From NCBI GenBank assembly GCA_963720675.1, contig CAVRGH010000010.1:1116001-1180000 (forward strand): 64,000 nucleotides of DNA, given 5' to 3'. The position numbers were made by a program, and so were the translations under genes. Positions 43,614 through 52,563 of the stretch are shown piece by piece. The notes below the pieces were generated by a model. The model was given only the letters and a program-made list of their open reading frames with translations, had not been told where the DNA came from and searched no databases. Position 1 is the first letter of the stretch; every line of letters starts with the position of its first letter. Source of the DNA: JALHSW01 sp963720675. GTDB lineage: Bacteria > Actinomycetota > Acidimicrobiia > IMCC26256 > PALSA-555.

Positions 43614-44530
43614 GAAGTCGGTCCACGAGGTCGGCCGGCTCGGCCGGCAGGATCCCCGCGTCGCGCACCGCGGCCAGGAACGGGCCGAACCCCGGGTTCG
43701 CGGCAACGCACGTCGCGAACGCGGCGCGGGCATCGTCGACACGACCGTCCTTCGCCAACAGCACTCCTCGCCAGAAGGTCGGCTGGAGATTCGAGTCGCC
43801 GTACGTGATCTGCGTGCGCTCCAGCGCTGCGAGCGCTGCTTCGAGTACGCCGCGCGACTCGTCGTCGAAGCCCGGTGCGAACAGCAGCGGGAACGTGCCG
43901 GCCATGTCGGCCGCGGCCCCGCCGACCCCGACGAGTCGGCGAAGCTCCATCAGCGGTTCGCGGCTGTCGTCGACCCGGAGGTCGACGACGACCTGGTTCC
44001 ACGGCTCGTCACTCCGTTCGCCGGCGACAACGAGGAGGCCCGCGGCCTGCTGCCCGCGTGCGTCACCACCTTCGCCCTGCGCCGCGTCCATCGCGGCGAG
44101 GATGCGCGCGGGCGAGGTCGCCGCTCGTTGCGTCGTAGGCGGCGAGCATCGCGTCGGGGACCGTGTCGCGCAGCATCATGTTGCTCTGCACCGACACGTT
44201 GTCGCCGATCCGGTGCGCGGCCTGCGCAACGCAGCCCGCGCCGGTGTGCACCGCGATGCCACCGGTCGCATCGACGATCGCCACCTGGCGGAGCGCCTCC
44301 ATGGGGTCCTGCGCCACGAGGGTGGCGAGGGCTTCGGCAGCGCTCTTCCCCTCGCGGAGCAGGGCCAGACCGCGAGGCCCGTAGCCGACCTCGACGACGG
44401 ACTGCGTCGCCACCGCGCCGACCCCGGCCTCGGCCCACGGTACGACGCCGCCCGCGCCGAAGTACGCCGACTGCACACCGATGCCGAGCGCGCCGGTCTC
44501 AGGATCACGAGCCACGATCGAATACGTCAT
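43606..44530 (-). CDS. DUF1028 family protein (Ntn-hydrolase-like; one frameshift)
   Basis: ATG 44530, behind GGGGAGA, opens MTYSIVARDPETGALGIGVQS, the standard DUF1028 start, with GYGPRGLALLREG and QVAIVDATGGIAVHTGAGC. The frame breaks at about 44107; adding GC joins GDLARA to RILAAMDAAQGEGGDARGQQAAGLLV. The repaired length is 308 residues, with a C-terminal helical extension (RTQITYGDSNLQPTFWRGVLLAKDGRVDDARAAFATCVAANPGF) like a TPR hairpin. Family function is not established beyond the hydrolase fold. Confidence 0.85.
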
Positions 44531-44556
44531 GTCATCTCCCCGGGGAAGGGCGGAAC

Positions 44557-45390
44557 CTACATGTAGGCGCCACCGTTGGGACTCAGCCACTGGCCCGTGT
44601 AGAACGAGCTCTCGTCCGATGCCAGGAACAACGACGTGTGCGCGACCTCGCGGGGATCGGCGAGTCGTCCGATCGGTTGCGTCGCCATCACCATGGCTCG
44701 GAACGAAGGAGAGATCGGCGCCGTCATGGGCGTGTCGATCGTCCCCGGGCAGACCGCGTTCACCCGGATGTTGCGCGACCCGAGCTCGGCGGCCAGCGAA
44801 CGCGTGAAACCGAGGATGCCGGCTTTCGCAGCCGAGTAGTGCGGCACTCCGGGGTGATTGGTGAGTGCGCCGATGCTCGAGGTGTTGATGATCGAACCGC
44901 CGCCGGCCATCAACGGAATCGCCGCGCGGCAACAGAAGAAGGTGCCGTCGAGGTGCACCGCGATCATCCGGCGCCACGACTCGTCGGTGATGTTGGCCGT
45001 GATGTCCCAGTGCGCCGATCGCGTGCCGCCGGCCATCGCCTGGAGCGAGTCCGCCAGCACCGCCTCGGCTTGGACGTTGATCCGTTCCTGCTCACCCGGC
45101 GCACCCTCGGACATGCCGGCGTTGTTCACCAGGACGTCGAGGCGTCCGAAGCGCTCGCCCACCCCGTCGAAGAGCGCCCGCACCGAGGCGGCGTCGGCGA
45201 CGTCGGTCGCCACACCCCGGTGCGCACCCGCGTTCGGCCCGCCGAGCTCGCCCGCGACCAGGGTGGCCCGATCACCGTCGAGGTCGTTCACGACCACGAC
45301 TGCCCCTTCTTCGGCGAACACCTCGGCGGTGGCACGACCGATGCCGGATGCGGCACCGGTGACGAGCGCGATGCGACCCTCGAGTCTCAT
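44557..45390 (-). CDS. Short-chain dehydrogenase/reductase
   Basis: A 277-residue SDR: TGAASGIGRA (about residue 12), NNAGMSEG (about 93), INTSSIGA (Ser) and YSAAK (Tyr/Lys, about 184-188), ending WLSPNGGAYM. A 30-residue insertion after NNAG (EQERINVQAEAVLADSLQAMAGG) is longer than usual and looks like a substrate lid. The start overlaps the TetR stop (ATGA), so this gene, TetR, livF and the Liv fusion gene form one operon. Confidence 0.88.
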   Translation of the reverse strand: MRLEGRIALVTGAASGIGRATAEVFAEEGAVVVVNDLDGDRATLVAGELGGPNAGAHRGVATDVADAASVRALFDGVGERFGRLDVLVNNAGMSEGAPGEQERINVQAEAVLADSLQAMAGGTRSAHWDITANITDESWRRMIAVHLDGTFFCCRAAIPLMAGGGSIINTSSIGALTNHPGVPHYSAAKAGILGFTRSLAAELGSRNIRVNAVCPGTIDTPMTAPISPSFRAMVMATQPIGRLADPREVAHTSLFLASDESSFYTGQWLSPNGGAYM

Positions 45391-45989
45391 GGCTTTCCTC
45401 CTCGTTCGTGGCGGCTGTGCTCGAGCCCTTCGAAGACGATCGTGGTGATCGCGTCCACGATGTGCTGCGGTCGGACCGTCCCACCCGGCCGATACCACTC
45501 GACGACGGAGTTCGACATGCCGAACACCAGCCGGCTGACCAGTGCCGGATCGAGATCGTCACGCAGGTCGCCCTCGGCGATCGCCTGCTCGACGAGGCGC
45601 CCCATGGTCCGGTCCAGCTCGCGACGCCGCTTCAGCACGGTGCGCTCGGCCTCGGTGTTCCCCCGGATCCGCAGCAGCAGCGCCACCTCGGCGAGCTGGT
45701 CGCACATGATCTCGATCGTCCGGCGAATCATCGTCCGGAGCCGGTCGATCGCGGGGCCGGTCGACGCCTCTGGCTCGTTCAGGGCCGCGAACAGTGCGTC
45801 GAGGGCTCGGTCGAGGCCGCGCTCGAGCAGCTCCTCCTTGCCGGAGACGTGGTGGTAGATGCTCGACTTGCCGAGCCCGGCGGCCTTGGCGATGTCGCCC
45901 ATGGAGGCGTGGTCGTAGCCGTGTTCGAGGAAGACCTCGACCGCAACGTCGACGACGCGATCCGTGTCGTACGGCTGCTCACGCGTCAT
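45387..45989 (-). CDS. TetR family transcriptional regulator
   Basis: A 200-residue single-domain TetR protein: VAVEVFLEHGYDHASMGDIAKAAGLGKSSIYHHVSGKEELLE is the helix-turn-helix (about 15-57), followed by a helical ligand domain. It is embedded in the Liv transporter operon, overlapping both neighbours by 4 bp, so it probably regulates that operon in response to the imported or an activated ligand. Confidence 0.9.
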   Translation of the reverse strand: MTREQPYDTDRVVDVAVEVFLEHGYDHASMGDIAKAAGLGKSSIYHHVSGKEELLERGLDRALDALFAALNEPEASTGPAIDRLRTMIRRTIEIMCDQLAEVALLLRIRGNTEAERTVLKRRRELDRTMGRLVEQAIAEGDLRDDLDPALVSRLVFGMSNSVVEWYRPGGTVRPQHIVDAITTIVFEGLEHSRHERGGKP

Positions 45990-46756
45990 GCCGGTGGCGG
46001 GCCGCTCGGTGAACGCTTCGGCGTCTCGATCGCGGGACCCTCGAGGTACGTCTGCTCCACTTCGTCGAGCCGGTCGAGGATCTCCTCCGCCGTTCCCTCG
46101 AGCGCGACGCGTCCCCGTTGGAGGACGTACACCCGATCCGCCGTCGCGAGCGCCTGGCGCGCGTGCTGCTCGACGAGCAGCACGCCGACTCCCCGATCGG
46201 CAGCCTCGCGGACCGCCTGGAGCAGCCGGTTCACGATCATGGGCGCGAGCCCGAGGGAGAGCTCGTCGGCCAGGAGGACCTGCGGTTCGGTCGCGAGCGC
46301 ACGCGCCAGCGTCAGGATCTGCTGCTGACCGCCGGAGAGGAGGCCTGCCTTGCGTTTGAGGTGGGGCTCCAGCTCGGGGAAGAGCTCCAACGCCTTTTCC
46401 GGTGATCCGTCCCCGACCCGCAGGTTCTCTGCGGCGGTCAGGCCCATGAACACCGATCGCTCTTCCGGGACGTAGGCGAGCCCTTCCCGCGCCCGGCGGT
46501 GCATGCGCGCCCGTGTGGGGCGGCCCTTCCAGAGCACCTCGCCGCCCAGTGGCGCGATCGCCCCTGCGAGCGTCCGGATCGTGGTCGTCTTCCCCGCCCC
46601 GTTCGGCCCGAGCAGCGCCACCACCTCACCGGCGTGGACCGCGATGTCGAGCTCGCGCACCGCGGCGAGGCTGCCGTAGCCGGCCGAGAGCCCGCTCGCC
46701 GCGAGGAGCGGGGTCCGGGTCGCGTCGGGCGCCTCCGGAGGAGTCTCGACGCTCAC
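45986..46756 (-). CDS. livF: Branched-chain-type ABC transporter ATP-binding protein LivF
   Basis: A 256-residue ATPase: Walker A GPNGAGKTT (about 50), LLSGGQQQILTLARAL (signature), VLLADELSLGLAP (Walker B) and LLVEQHARQAL (H-loop with the LivF-type VEQH). LivF proteins pair with LivG on a LivHM permease, importing branched-chain amino acids or, in catabolic loci, carboxylic and aromatic acids. GTG 46756 overlaps the Liv fusion gene. The other subunits are fused in the next gene upstream. Confidence 0.9.
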   Translation of the reverse strand: MSVETPPEAPDATRTPLLAASGLSAGYGSLAAVRELDIAVHAGEVVALLGPNGAGKTTTIRTLAGAIAPLGGEVLWKGRPTRARMHRRAREGLAYVPEERSVFMGLTAAENLRVGDGSPEKALELFPELEPHLKRKAGLLSGGQQQILTLARALATEPQVLLADELSLGLAPMIVNRLLQAVREAADRGVGVLLVEQHARQALATADRVYVLQRGRVALEGTAEEILDRLDEVEQTYLEGPAIETPKRSPSGPPPA

Positions 46757-49605
46757 GCCACCGGCTCCCGCTGGGAACCGGGCTCCGACGCCGCCGAGCT
46801 CTCGTCGTCGGGATCGCCGAGGTACGCCGCGATGACGGCGTCATTGCCGCGGATCTCCTCGGGGGTGCCGGTGGCGATGACCTTCCCGAAGTCCAGGGCG
46901 ACGATGCGGTCACAGACCGCCATGACCAACGACACGTCGTGCTCGACGAGCAGGATGCCGAGTCCCCACTCCTTCGCCAGGCGCACCACGAGCTCGCTCA
47001 GCTCCCGGGTCTCGGCTTCGTCGAGACCGGCCGCCGGCTCGTCGAGCAGGAGCACCGACGGCCGGGTCGCGACCGCTCGCGCGATCCCGACGAGCCGGCG
47101 CTGACCGTACGGGAGCTCGGAGGGCTTGCGGTCGAGATCGTTCTCGAGCCCGAACTCGCGGACTGCAGCGACCGCGGTCCCGTGCAGGGGTGGGGAGTGC
47201 GGCCAGACGAGATCGGTGAGGTACGCGAGGGGATCGCGACGATCGGACGCAGCCCGAAGGTTGTCGAGGACGTTCAGGTCCTCGAAGAGCTCGAGCGACT
47301 GGAACGAACGCCCGATGCCCTCTCGGGCCCGCCGACGCGGCGACCACCGGTTGGTCGACGTGCCGTCGAGCATGACGCTCCCCGTGTCCGGAGGCGTGAA
47401 TCCGGTGATCACGTCGATGAGCGTCGTCTTGCCGGCGCCGTTCGGCCCGATCAGACCGAGCACCTCGCCGGGATGCACCTCGAGTGAGACGTCGTCGACG
47501 GCCACGACGCCGCCGAAGCGCACGCCCACGTGCTCGACCACGAGCACCTTCGGCGCCACCGGCTCGCGCTCGACCACGGGCAAGGGCGCGATCGTTCGTG
47601 CCGGAAACCGCAACGCACGCCGAAGCACCCCGAAGGCCCACCGAAGCCGGTGCGCCATCCCGGCCACGACGCCGTCGGGGAACTGGATGAGGCTGATGAT
47701 CAGCAGGACCCCCGAGAGGAAGATGATCATGAGGCCATCGATGCCGAGCAGCTCGGTCATCGCGTACGAGAGCGCGCCGCCGATCGCAATCGCTCCACCG
47801 AAGATCGCGCCGCCGATGAACCCGATCCCGCCCAGAACCGTCTGGACCACGACCTGGATCGAGTTGAAGACGTTGTACGGCGTGAACAGCACCGTGCGGC
47901 TCCGGAACGCCAACAGGATGCCGCCGAGCCCCGCGATCCCCGCCGCGAGCCCGAAGGCGTAGAGCTTCGCCCCGATGACCGAGATGCCCAAGGATGCGGC
48001 TGCGCGCTCATTGGCGCGAACAGCCACGAGACGTCGACCGCTACGACCGCGGCGGAGGTTCGCGACCATGAGCCCCGCGATCGAGAACAACACGATGCAG
48101 AAGATGGCGTAGCGCCGCGGGTACTCGACCGGATCGAGGTTGATGCCGAGGAAGTCCGGCGACGGGACGACCGTGCCTTCGAAACCACCCGTGTAGTCGG
48201 CGTTCCCGAGCACGACGCGCTCGATCAGCAGCGCGAGTCCGAGGGTGGCGATCGCCAGGTTGACACCGCGAGTTCGGAGTGCAGGCAGGCCGACGAGCAG
48301 ACCGATGGGCACGGCGCCGAGAACTCCGATGAGCAACGCAACCTCGAAGTCGACCTTGCCGAGGTTGATCAGCTCGACCAGCTCACCACCGGAGGCGGCT
48401 CTCGAGGCGATGTACGCACCGATGCCGGCGAGGGCGTACTGGGCGAGCGACAGCTGGCCCGTGTAGCCGGTGACGACGACGAGGGAGAGACAGATGGTCG
48501 CACCGATCACCGTGGTGGTCGTCGCGCTCACCCAGTTCAGGTGGACGCCGTCGAACCCCACGATCCCGGCCCCGTTGACGAGCACCATGACGAGCGCGAC
48601 CGAGAGCGCGAGCGGCACCCAGCGGATGCGTCCACTGCCGAGACCAGGCATGCGCTCGTTGATGTGACTCCGCAGCGGCAACGCGCGGCCACGAAAGATC
48701 AACACCGCGATGATCACGAGGAAGGGGACCGATTTCGACCACCCCGGCGCCTTCAGGAACTCCGGGATCCAGTCGGCGCCGCTCGTGAGCTCGGCCTCGA
48801 TGACACCGATCAGGACCCCGCCGAGGAACGTCAGTGGGAACGACGTGAAGTTCCCGACCAGCGCGGCCGCGAGCGACGGGACCAGGAGCAGCAGGATCTG
48901 GTTGACCGACAGTCCGATGATCGGGACCACGAGGATGCCCGCCAAGCCGGCCAGTCCGGCGCCGGCCGACCAGTTGATCGTCGCGATGACGTCCGGCGAG
49001 CGTCCGAGCGTCGCGGCCGCCTCTTCGTTCTCGGCGACCGCTCGAGTGACCAACCCGAAACGCGTGTAGCGATAGACGAGCCAGAGGACGACGCTGAGCA
49101 GCGCGGCGACACCCAGGATCCAGAGGCGATCCTCGCTGACGCTGATGTCGTCGCCGAAGGAGACCGCGCTCGCCGGCAGGAAGCCGGTCACGAAGCGTTG
49201 CGCGTCGCCGAAGTTGAACGGCCATCCGATGAGCGCCGCCTGGAGCGCGGTGAGCACGCCGAGGGTGGCGACGAGCCGGGTGAGCGGCGAGGCCTTCCAG
49301 AGCCAGTGCATCACCAGCAGGTGCACGAGCGCGCCGGAGATCGCCGCGACCGTGACACCCGCCGCGACCGCACCCGCAGTCCCCCAGCCCGCGTCGAGCG
49401 CCTCGACGTAGGCGAAGGCGCCGACCGCAGCCATCGCGCCGTGCGCGAAGTTCAGGACACCCGAGCCGCGGTAGACCAGGACGATGCCCTGGGCCGACAG
49501 CGCGTAGATGCCACCCAGCCCGAGGCCGAGCAAGCCGAACTGCAGGAACTCGGTCAGGAGCGTTCTCCCCACGCCAGGTCCCGACCGATCGGGACCGGAG
49601 CCCAT
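46753..49605 (-). CDS. LivH-LivM-LivG fusion: ABC transporter permeases and ATPase in one protein
   Basis: A 950-residue single open frame. Residues 1-300 are LivH-like (LGLGLGGIYALSAQGIVLVYRGSGVLNFAHGA, multiple membrane helices), 310-640 LivM-like (SLVVVTGYTGQLSLAQYALAGIGAYIA, VRANERAAASLGISVIGAKLYAFGLAAG with the EAA-like loop), and 690-940 LivG-like (GPNGAGKTTLIDVITGFTPPDTG, LPYGQRRLVGIARA, LLLDEPAAGLDEAE, LLVEHDV). No internal stop or frameshift. ATG 49605 is used; GTG 49572 is an alternative. Fused Liv permease/ATPase proteins occur in some actinobacteria. With livF and a distant binding protein (52564) it makes a complete importer. Confidence 0.9.
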   Translation of the reverse strand: MGSGPDRSGPGVGRTLLTEFLQFGLLGLGLGGIYALSAQGIVLVYRGSGVLNFAHGAMAAVGAFAYVEALDAGWGTAGAVAAGVTVAAISGALVHLLVMHWLWKASPLTRLVATLGVLTALQAALIGWPFNFGDAQRFVTGFLPASAVSFGDDISVSEDRLWILGVAALLSVVLWLVYRYTRFGLVTRAVAENEEAAATLGRSPDVIATINWSAGAGLAGLAGILVVPIIGLSVNQILLLLVPSLAAALVGNFTSFPLTFLGGVLIGVIEAELTSGADWIPEFLKAPGWSKSVPFLVIIAVLIFRGRALPLRSHINERMPGLGSGRIRWVPLALSVALVMVLVNGAGIVGFDGVHLNWVSATTTTVIGATICLSLVVVTGYTGQLSLAQYALAGIGAYIASRAASGGELVELINLGKVDFEVALLIGVLGAVPIGLLVGLPALRTRGVNLAIATLGLALLIERVVLGNADYTGGFEGTVVPSPDFLGINLDPVEYPRRYAIFCIVLFSIAGLMVANLRRGRSGRRLVAVRANERAAASLGISVIGAKLYAFGLAAGIAGLGGILLAFRSRTVLFTPYNVFNSIQVVVQTVLGGIGFIGGAIFGGAIAIGGALSYAMTELLGIDGLMIIFLSGVLLIISLIQFPDGVVAGMAHRLRWAFGVLRRALRFPARTIAPLPVVEREPVAPKVLVVEHVGVRFGGVVAVDDVSLEVHPGEVLGLIGPNGAGKTTLIDVITGFTPPDTGSVMLDGTSTNRWSPRRRAREGIGRSFQSLELFEDLNVLDNLRAASDRRDPLAYLTDLVWPHSPPLHGTAVAAVREFGLENDLDRKPSELPYGQRRLVGIARAVATRPSVLLLDEPAAGLDEAETRELSELVVRLAKEWGLGILLVEHDVSLVMAVCDRIVALDFGKVIATGTPEEIRGNDAVIAAYLGDPDDESSAASEPGSQREPVA

Positions 49606-49633
49606 CTTCTACACACCACTCCATGAACGTCAA
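49606..49633 (-). promoter_or_regulatory. Probable promoter of the Liv operon
   Basis: On the minus strand TTGACG (49633-49628) and TAGAAG (49611-49606) are 16 bp apart, just upstream of the fusion gene. The predicted start of transcription falls about seven bases inside the ATG 49605 reading, which would favour GTG 49572 as the true start. The -35 is good, the -10 only fair. Confidence 0.4.
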
Positions 49634-49701
49634 CCACATGACGACTATTCGGCATCTGATGACTAGAGCACTGACTGCATCGGAGAGGCCCGGGGCACAC
49701 G

Positions 49702-50480
49702 TCAGGCGCCCGTGAACTCGGGGCTGCGCTTCTCCTGGAAGGCCCCGATGCCCTCTCGGTAGTCGTGGGTCTTCGAGGCCGCGCCCTGCGCCGCGGCCTC
49801 GGCCCGCAGCACGTCACCGAAGGACAGACCTTCATCGGTCATGCGCCACACGAGGGCCTTCGACGCGAGGAACGCCGTGGTCGGGCCGGTCGAGACCTGG
49901 CGTGCCATCCCCCGCACGCGGGCGAGGAGGTCGAGCCGCGCGACGCTCCGGTTCACGATGCCCCACGCTGCAGCCTCGAGCCCCGACAGCATCCGGCCGG
50001 TGTAGACGAGCTCGAGCGTCCGGTGGCCGCCGATGCGCCGCACGAGGAAGTCGTGTGCACCGGAGTCGAGCACGGCACCGATGCGCGCAAAGGGCGACCC
50101 GATGCGCGCGTCGTCAGCCGCGAACACGACGTCGCACGCCAGCGCGAGTCCGAGACCGGTTCCGAGGGCAGGACCGTGCAACGCGCAGAACGACGGTGCG
50201 GGGAACCCGCGAGGCGCTCGACGACCGGGTTCAGCTGCTCGTTGAGGATCGCCTCGCCGTCTTCATCGAGCGGCTCCGCAGCCGCGAGGTCTCGGCCGGC
50301 GCAGAACCCGCGGCCCTCCCCGCGGACGACCAGTGCACGCACGTTCTCCCGCTCTGCTTCGTCGAGCCGATCGTGGAGATCACCGACCATCTCGTCGTCG
50401 ATCGCGTTGACCTTGTCAGGTCGGTTGAGCACGAGCTCGCCGTAGGGACCGTCGACCTCGAGCAGGACGGTGTCTGGCAT
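49702..50480 (-). CDS. Enoyl-CoA hydratase/isomerase family protein (one frameshift)
   Basis: From PDTVLLEVDGPYGELVLNRPDKVNAID (start at 50480) through GEGRGFCAGRDLAAAE, then a frame break at about 50210; adding back GCGC gives RLARGFPAPSFCALHGPALGTGLGLALACDVVFA. The repaired protein is 260 residues. The oxyanion-hole segments FCAGRDL and HGPALGTGLGL are present. It hydrates or isomerises an enoyl-CoA. It is followed by the Liv genes on the same strand but separated by 96 bp with a promoter. Confidence 0.82.
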
Positions 50481-50501
50481 CGTGTCGCCTCTCTGTCGTC
50501 G

Positions 50502-50966
50502 CTACTCGCCGTAGGGACGGCGCTGCTTCGCGGTCAGGATCTTGAGCTTGCTCGCGCAGACCGTCTCGCCGTTCTGGTTCACGATGTCCCAGCGATAGGT
50601 GACGACCCCGGACTTCTTGTCGCGATCGTCCTTCTCGAGGACCTCGATCTCGAGGTGGATCGTGTCGGCGATCCAGGTCGGCTTCGTGTACCGGAGGTCG
50701 TCGGCGCCGTAGTTGGCGACGATCGTCGTCGAGTCGGCGGGCACGCCGAGTCCGGTCCCGACCGCGTACACCAGGATCCCGGGCACCACGCGCTGCTTGA
50801 ACATCGACCGTTCGGCTGCGACCTTGTCGATGTGCGGGTAGAACCAGTCGCCGGTCAACGAGCACCAGTTGACGATGTCGGTCTCGGTGATCGTGCGACC
50901 CATGGTGATCTGCGAATCGCCCACGTCGAGCTCGTCGAAGGTGCGGAAGAGCAAATAGCGGTCCAC
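50502..50966 (-). CDS. MaoC-like (hotdog-fold) dehydratase
   Basis: A 154-residue hotdog protein from GTG 50966 behind AGGAG. FDELDVGDSQITMGRTITETDIVNWCSLTGDWFYPHIDK is the MaoC/R-hydratase active-site helix with the catalytic Asp and His (DWFYPH), followed by VVPGILVYAVGTGLG. Such proteins hydrate (R)-specific enoyl-CoA or act as mesaconyl-like dehydratases. Longer upstream frames lie over the ALDH coding region and are not part of it. Confidence 0.87.
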   Translation of the reverse strand: MDRYLLFRTFDELDVGDSQITMGRTITETDIVNWCSLTGDWFYPHIDKVAAERSMFKQRVVPGILVYAVGTGLGVPADSTTIVANYGADDLRYTKPTWIADTIHLEIEVLEKDDRDKKSGVVTYRWDIVNQNGETVCASKLKILTAKQRRPYGE

Positions 50967-50995
50967 GGCTGCTCCTGAGGTGTCGGCGTCTTCGA

Positions 50996-52429
50996 TCAGC
51001 GCTGCAGCGACTTCACCTCGAGGAACTCCTCGAGGCCGTGCGGACCGAGCTCTCGCCCCGTCCCCGACTGCTTGTAGCCGCCGAACGGAGCGATCGGGTT
51101 GAACGCCCCACCGTTGACGTCGACCTGACCCGTTCGCAGTCGGCGGGCCACTCGCATCGCCCGCTCGGGGTCTCCCGACCACACTGCCCCCGCCAACCCG
51201 TACTCGGTGTCGTTCGCGAGCTCCACGGCGTCGTCCTCGTCGTCGTAGCCGATGATGGAGAGCACCGGACCGAAGATCTCCTCGCGGGCGATGGTCATGT
51301 CGGGCCGGACACGCGCGAAGACGGTCGGCCGGACGTAGTAGCCGGTCCCGAGCCCGTCGGGCGGCTCGTCTCCTCCCGTCACGAGGGTCGCCCCCTCCTC
51401 GACGCCGGTGCGGATGTACGAACGAACTCGCTCGCGCTGGGCGTCGGAGACCAGCGGGCCGAGGTTCGTGTCGCTCGAGAACGGATCACCCGGGCGGAAC
51501 GCCTCGGCCGTCTGCTTGGCGAGCTCGGCGGCCTCGTCCATGCGGTCGTTCGGCACGAGCATCCGGGTGAGCGCCGTGCAGGTCTGCCCGGAGTTGAGAT
51601 AGCAGTTCTTCACGCCCGCAGGGACCGCGGTCGAGAGGTCGGCGTCGTCGAGGATCACGTTCGCGGACTTCCCACCCAGCTCGAGCGCGATGCGCTTCAC
51701 CGTGCCCGCCCCGAGCTCGGCGACGCGCCTTCCCGCGCGCGTCGACCCTGTGAACGACACCATGTCGACCCCCGGGTGCGCGGCGATCGCCTCGCCGACG
51801 ACCGAGCCGGTGCCGCTCACCAGGTTGAACGACCCCGGGGGCAGCCCGGCCTGGTCGACGATCTCGGCGAACTGGAACACCGCCAACGGTGCGACCTCGC
51901 TCGGCTTCAGCACGATCGTGCAGCCGGCGGCGAGTGCGGGCGCGACCTTGGCAACGACTTGATGGAGCGGGTAGTTCCACGGGGTGATCGCGCCGACCAC
52001 GCCGACCGGCTCGCGCACGACGAGTGAGTTCCCGAGCTCCTCCTCGAACTCGTACTCCCGCAGGATGGAGGGGTACGAGCCCAGCACCATGAGTGGCAGG
52101 CCGACCTGGATCCGCTGCGCGACCTTCAGCGGGGCACCCATCTCCGCGGCGATGGTCTCGGCGATCTCCTTCGCCCGCGCCTCGAGCCCGGCGTGGATCC
52201 GCTCGAGCGCGGCGGCGCGGTCCTCGACGCTCGTGGCCGACCACGGCCCGAAGGCGTCCCGCGCCGCCGCGACCGCGCGGTCGACGTCCGCGGCCGCACC
52301 CGCCGGGACGTGTCCGATCACCGCCTCGGTGGAGGAGCCCACGACGTCGATCGTCTCGGGGCTCGCCGAGGCGACCCACTCGCCGCCGATGTACTGCTGC
52401 TCGAAATCAGGCACCGGGCTGCACCTCAC
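50996..52429 (-). CDS. Aldehyde dehydrogenase family protein
   Basis: A 477-residue NAD(P)-dependent ALDH without frameshift: QQYIGGEWVAS, ITPWNYPLHQVVAKVAPALAAGCTIVLKPSEV, VSFTGSTRAGRRVAEL, LELGGKSANVILDDAD (Glu), LNSGQTCTALTRMLV (catalytic Cys, about residue 285), EEIFGPVLSIIGYDDEDDAV and PFGGYKQSGTGRELG. It is distinct from the ALDH at 23586. GTG 52429 is the first start; GTG 52414 five codons later is also possible. Confidence 0.92.
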   Translation of the reverse strand: MRCSPVPDFEQQYIGGEWVASASPETIDVVGSSTEAVIGHVPAGAAADVDRAVAAARDAFGPWSATSVEDRAAALERIHAGLEARAKEIAETIAAEMGAPLKVAQRIQVGLPLMVLGSYPSILREYEFEEELGNSLVVREPVGVVGAITPWNYPLHQVVAKVAPALAAGCTIVLKPSEVAPLAVFQFAEIVDQAGLPPGSFNLVSGTGSVVGEAIAAHPGVDMVSFTGSTRAGRRVAELGAGTVKRIALELGGKSANVILDDADLSTAVPAGVKNCYLNSGQTCTALTRMLVPNDRMDEAAELAKQTAEAFRPGDPFSSDTNLGPLVSDAQRERVRSYIRTGVEEGATLVTGGDEPPDGLGTGYYVRPTVFARVRPDMTIAREEIFGPVLSIIGYDDEDDAVELANDTEYGLAGAVWSGDPERAMRVARRLRTGQVDVNGGAFNPIAPFGGYKQSGTGRELGPHGLEEFLEVKSLQR

Positions 52430-52508
52430 TTGGTCGAGAGAACTCGGGCGCCGGGAAACCTAGCCGACCGAACGGACGGTCGGGAAGGGCCCGGGTCGCA
52501 CGCGACGA

Positions 52509-52536
52509 GGGTCGGCGGCACGGATGCCGCCGACCC
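52509..52536 (-). terminator. Strong hairpin terminator after the binding-protein gene
   Basis: GGGTCGGCGGCA (52509-52520) pairs perfectly with TGCCGCCGACCC (52525-52536) around a four-base loop, a 12-bp GC-rich stem. It lies 28 bp downstream of the repaired stop (52564) of the leftward binding-protein gene, between it and the ALDH gene. A second smaller dyad, CCGACCG/CGGTCGG, lies at about 52462-52481. Confidence 0.75.
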
Positions 52537-52563
52537 CGGTCGGTACGTCGTCGAGCCCGCCGG

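Noticed and set aside
47530..49626. 698-residue plus-strand open frame opposite the Liv fusion gene
   Set aside because: Low-complexity Arg/Asp/Glu antisense sequence; the minus strand holds the intact Liv fusion.
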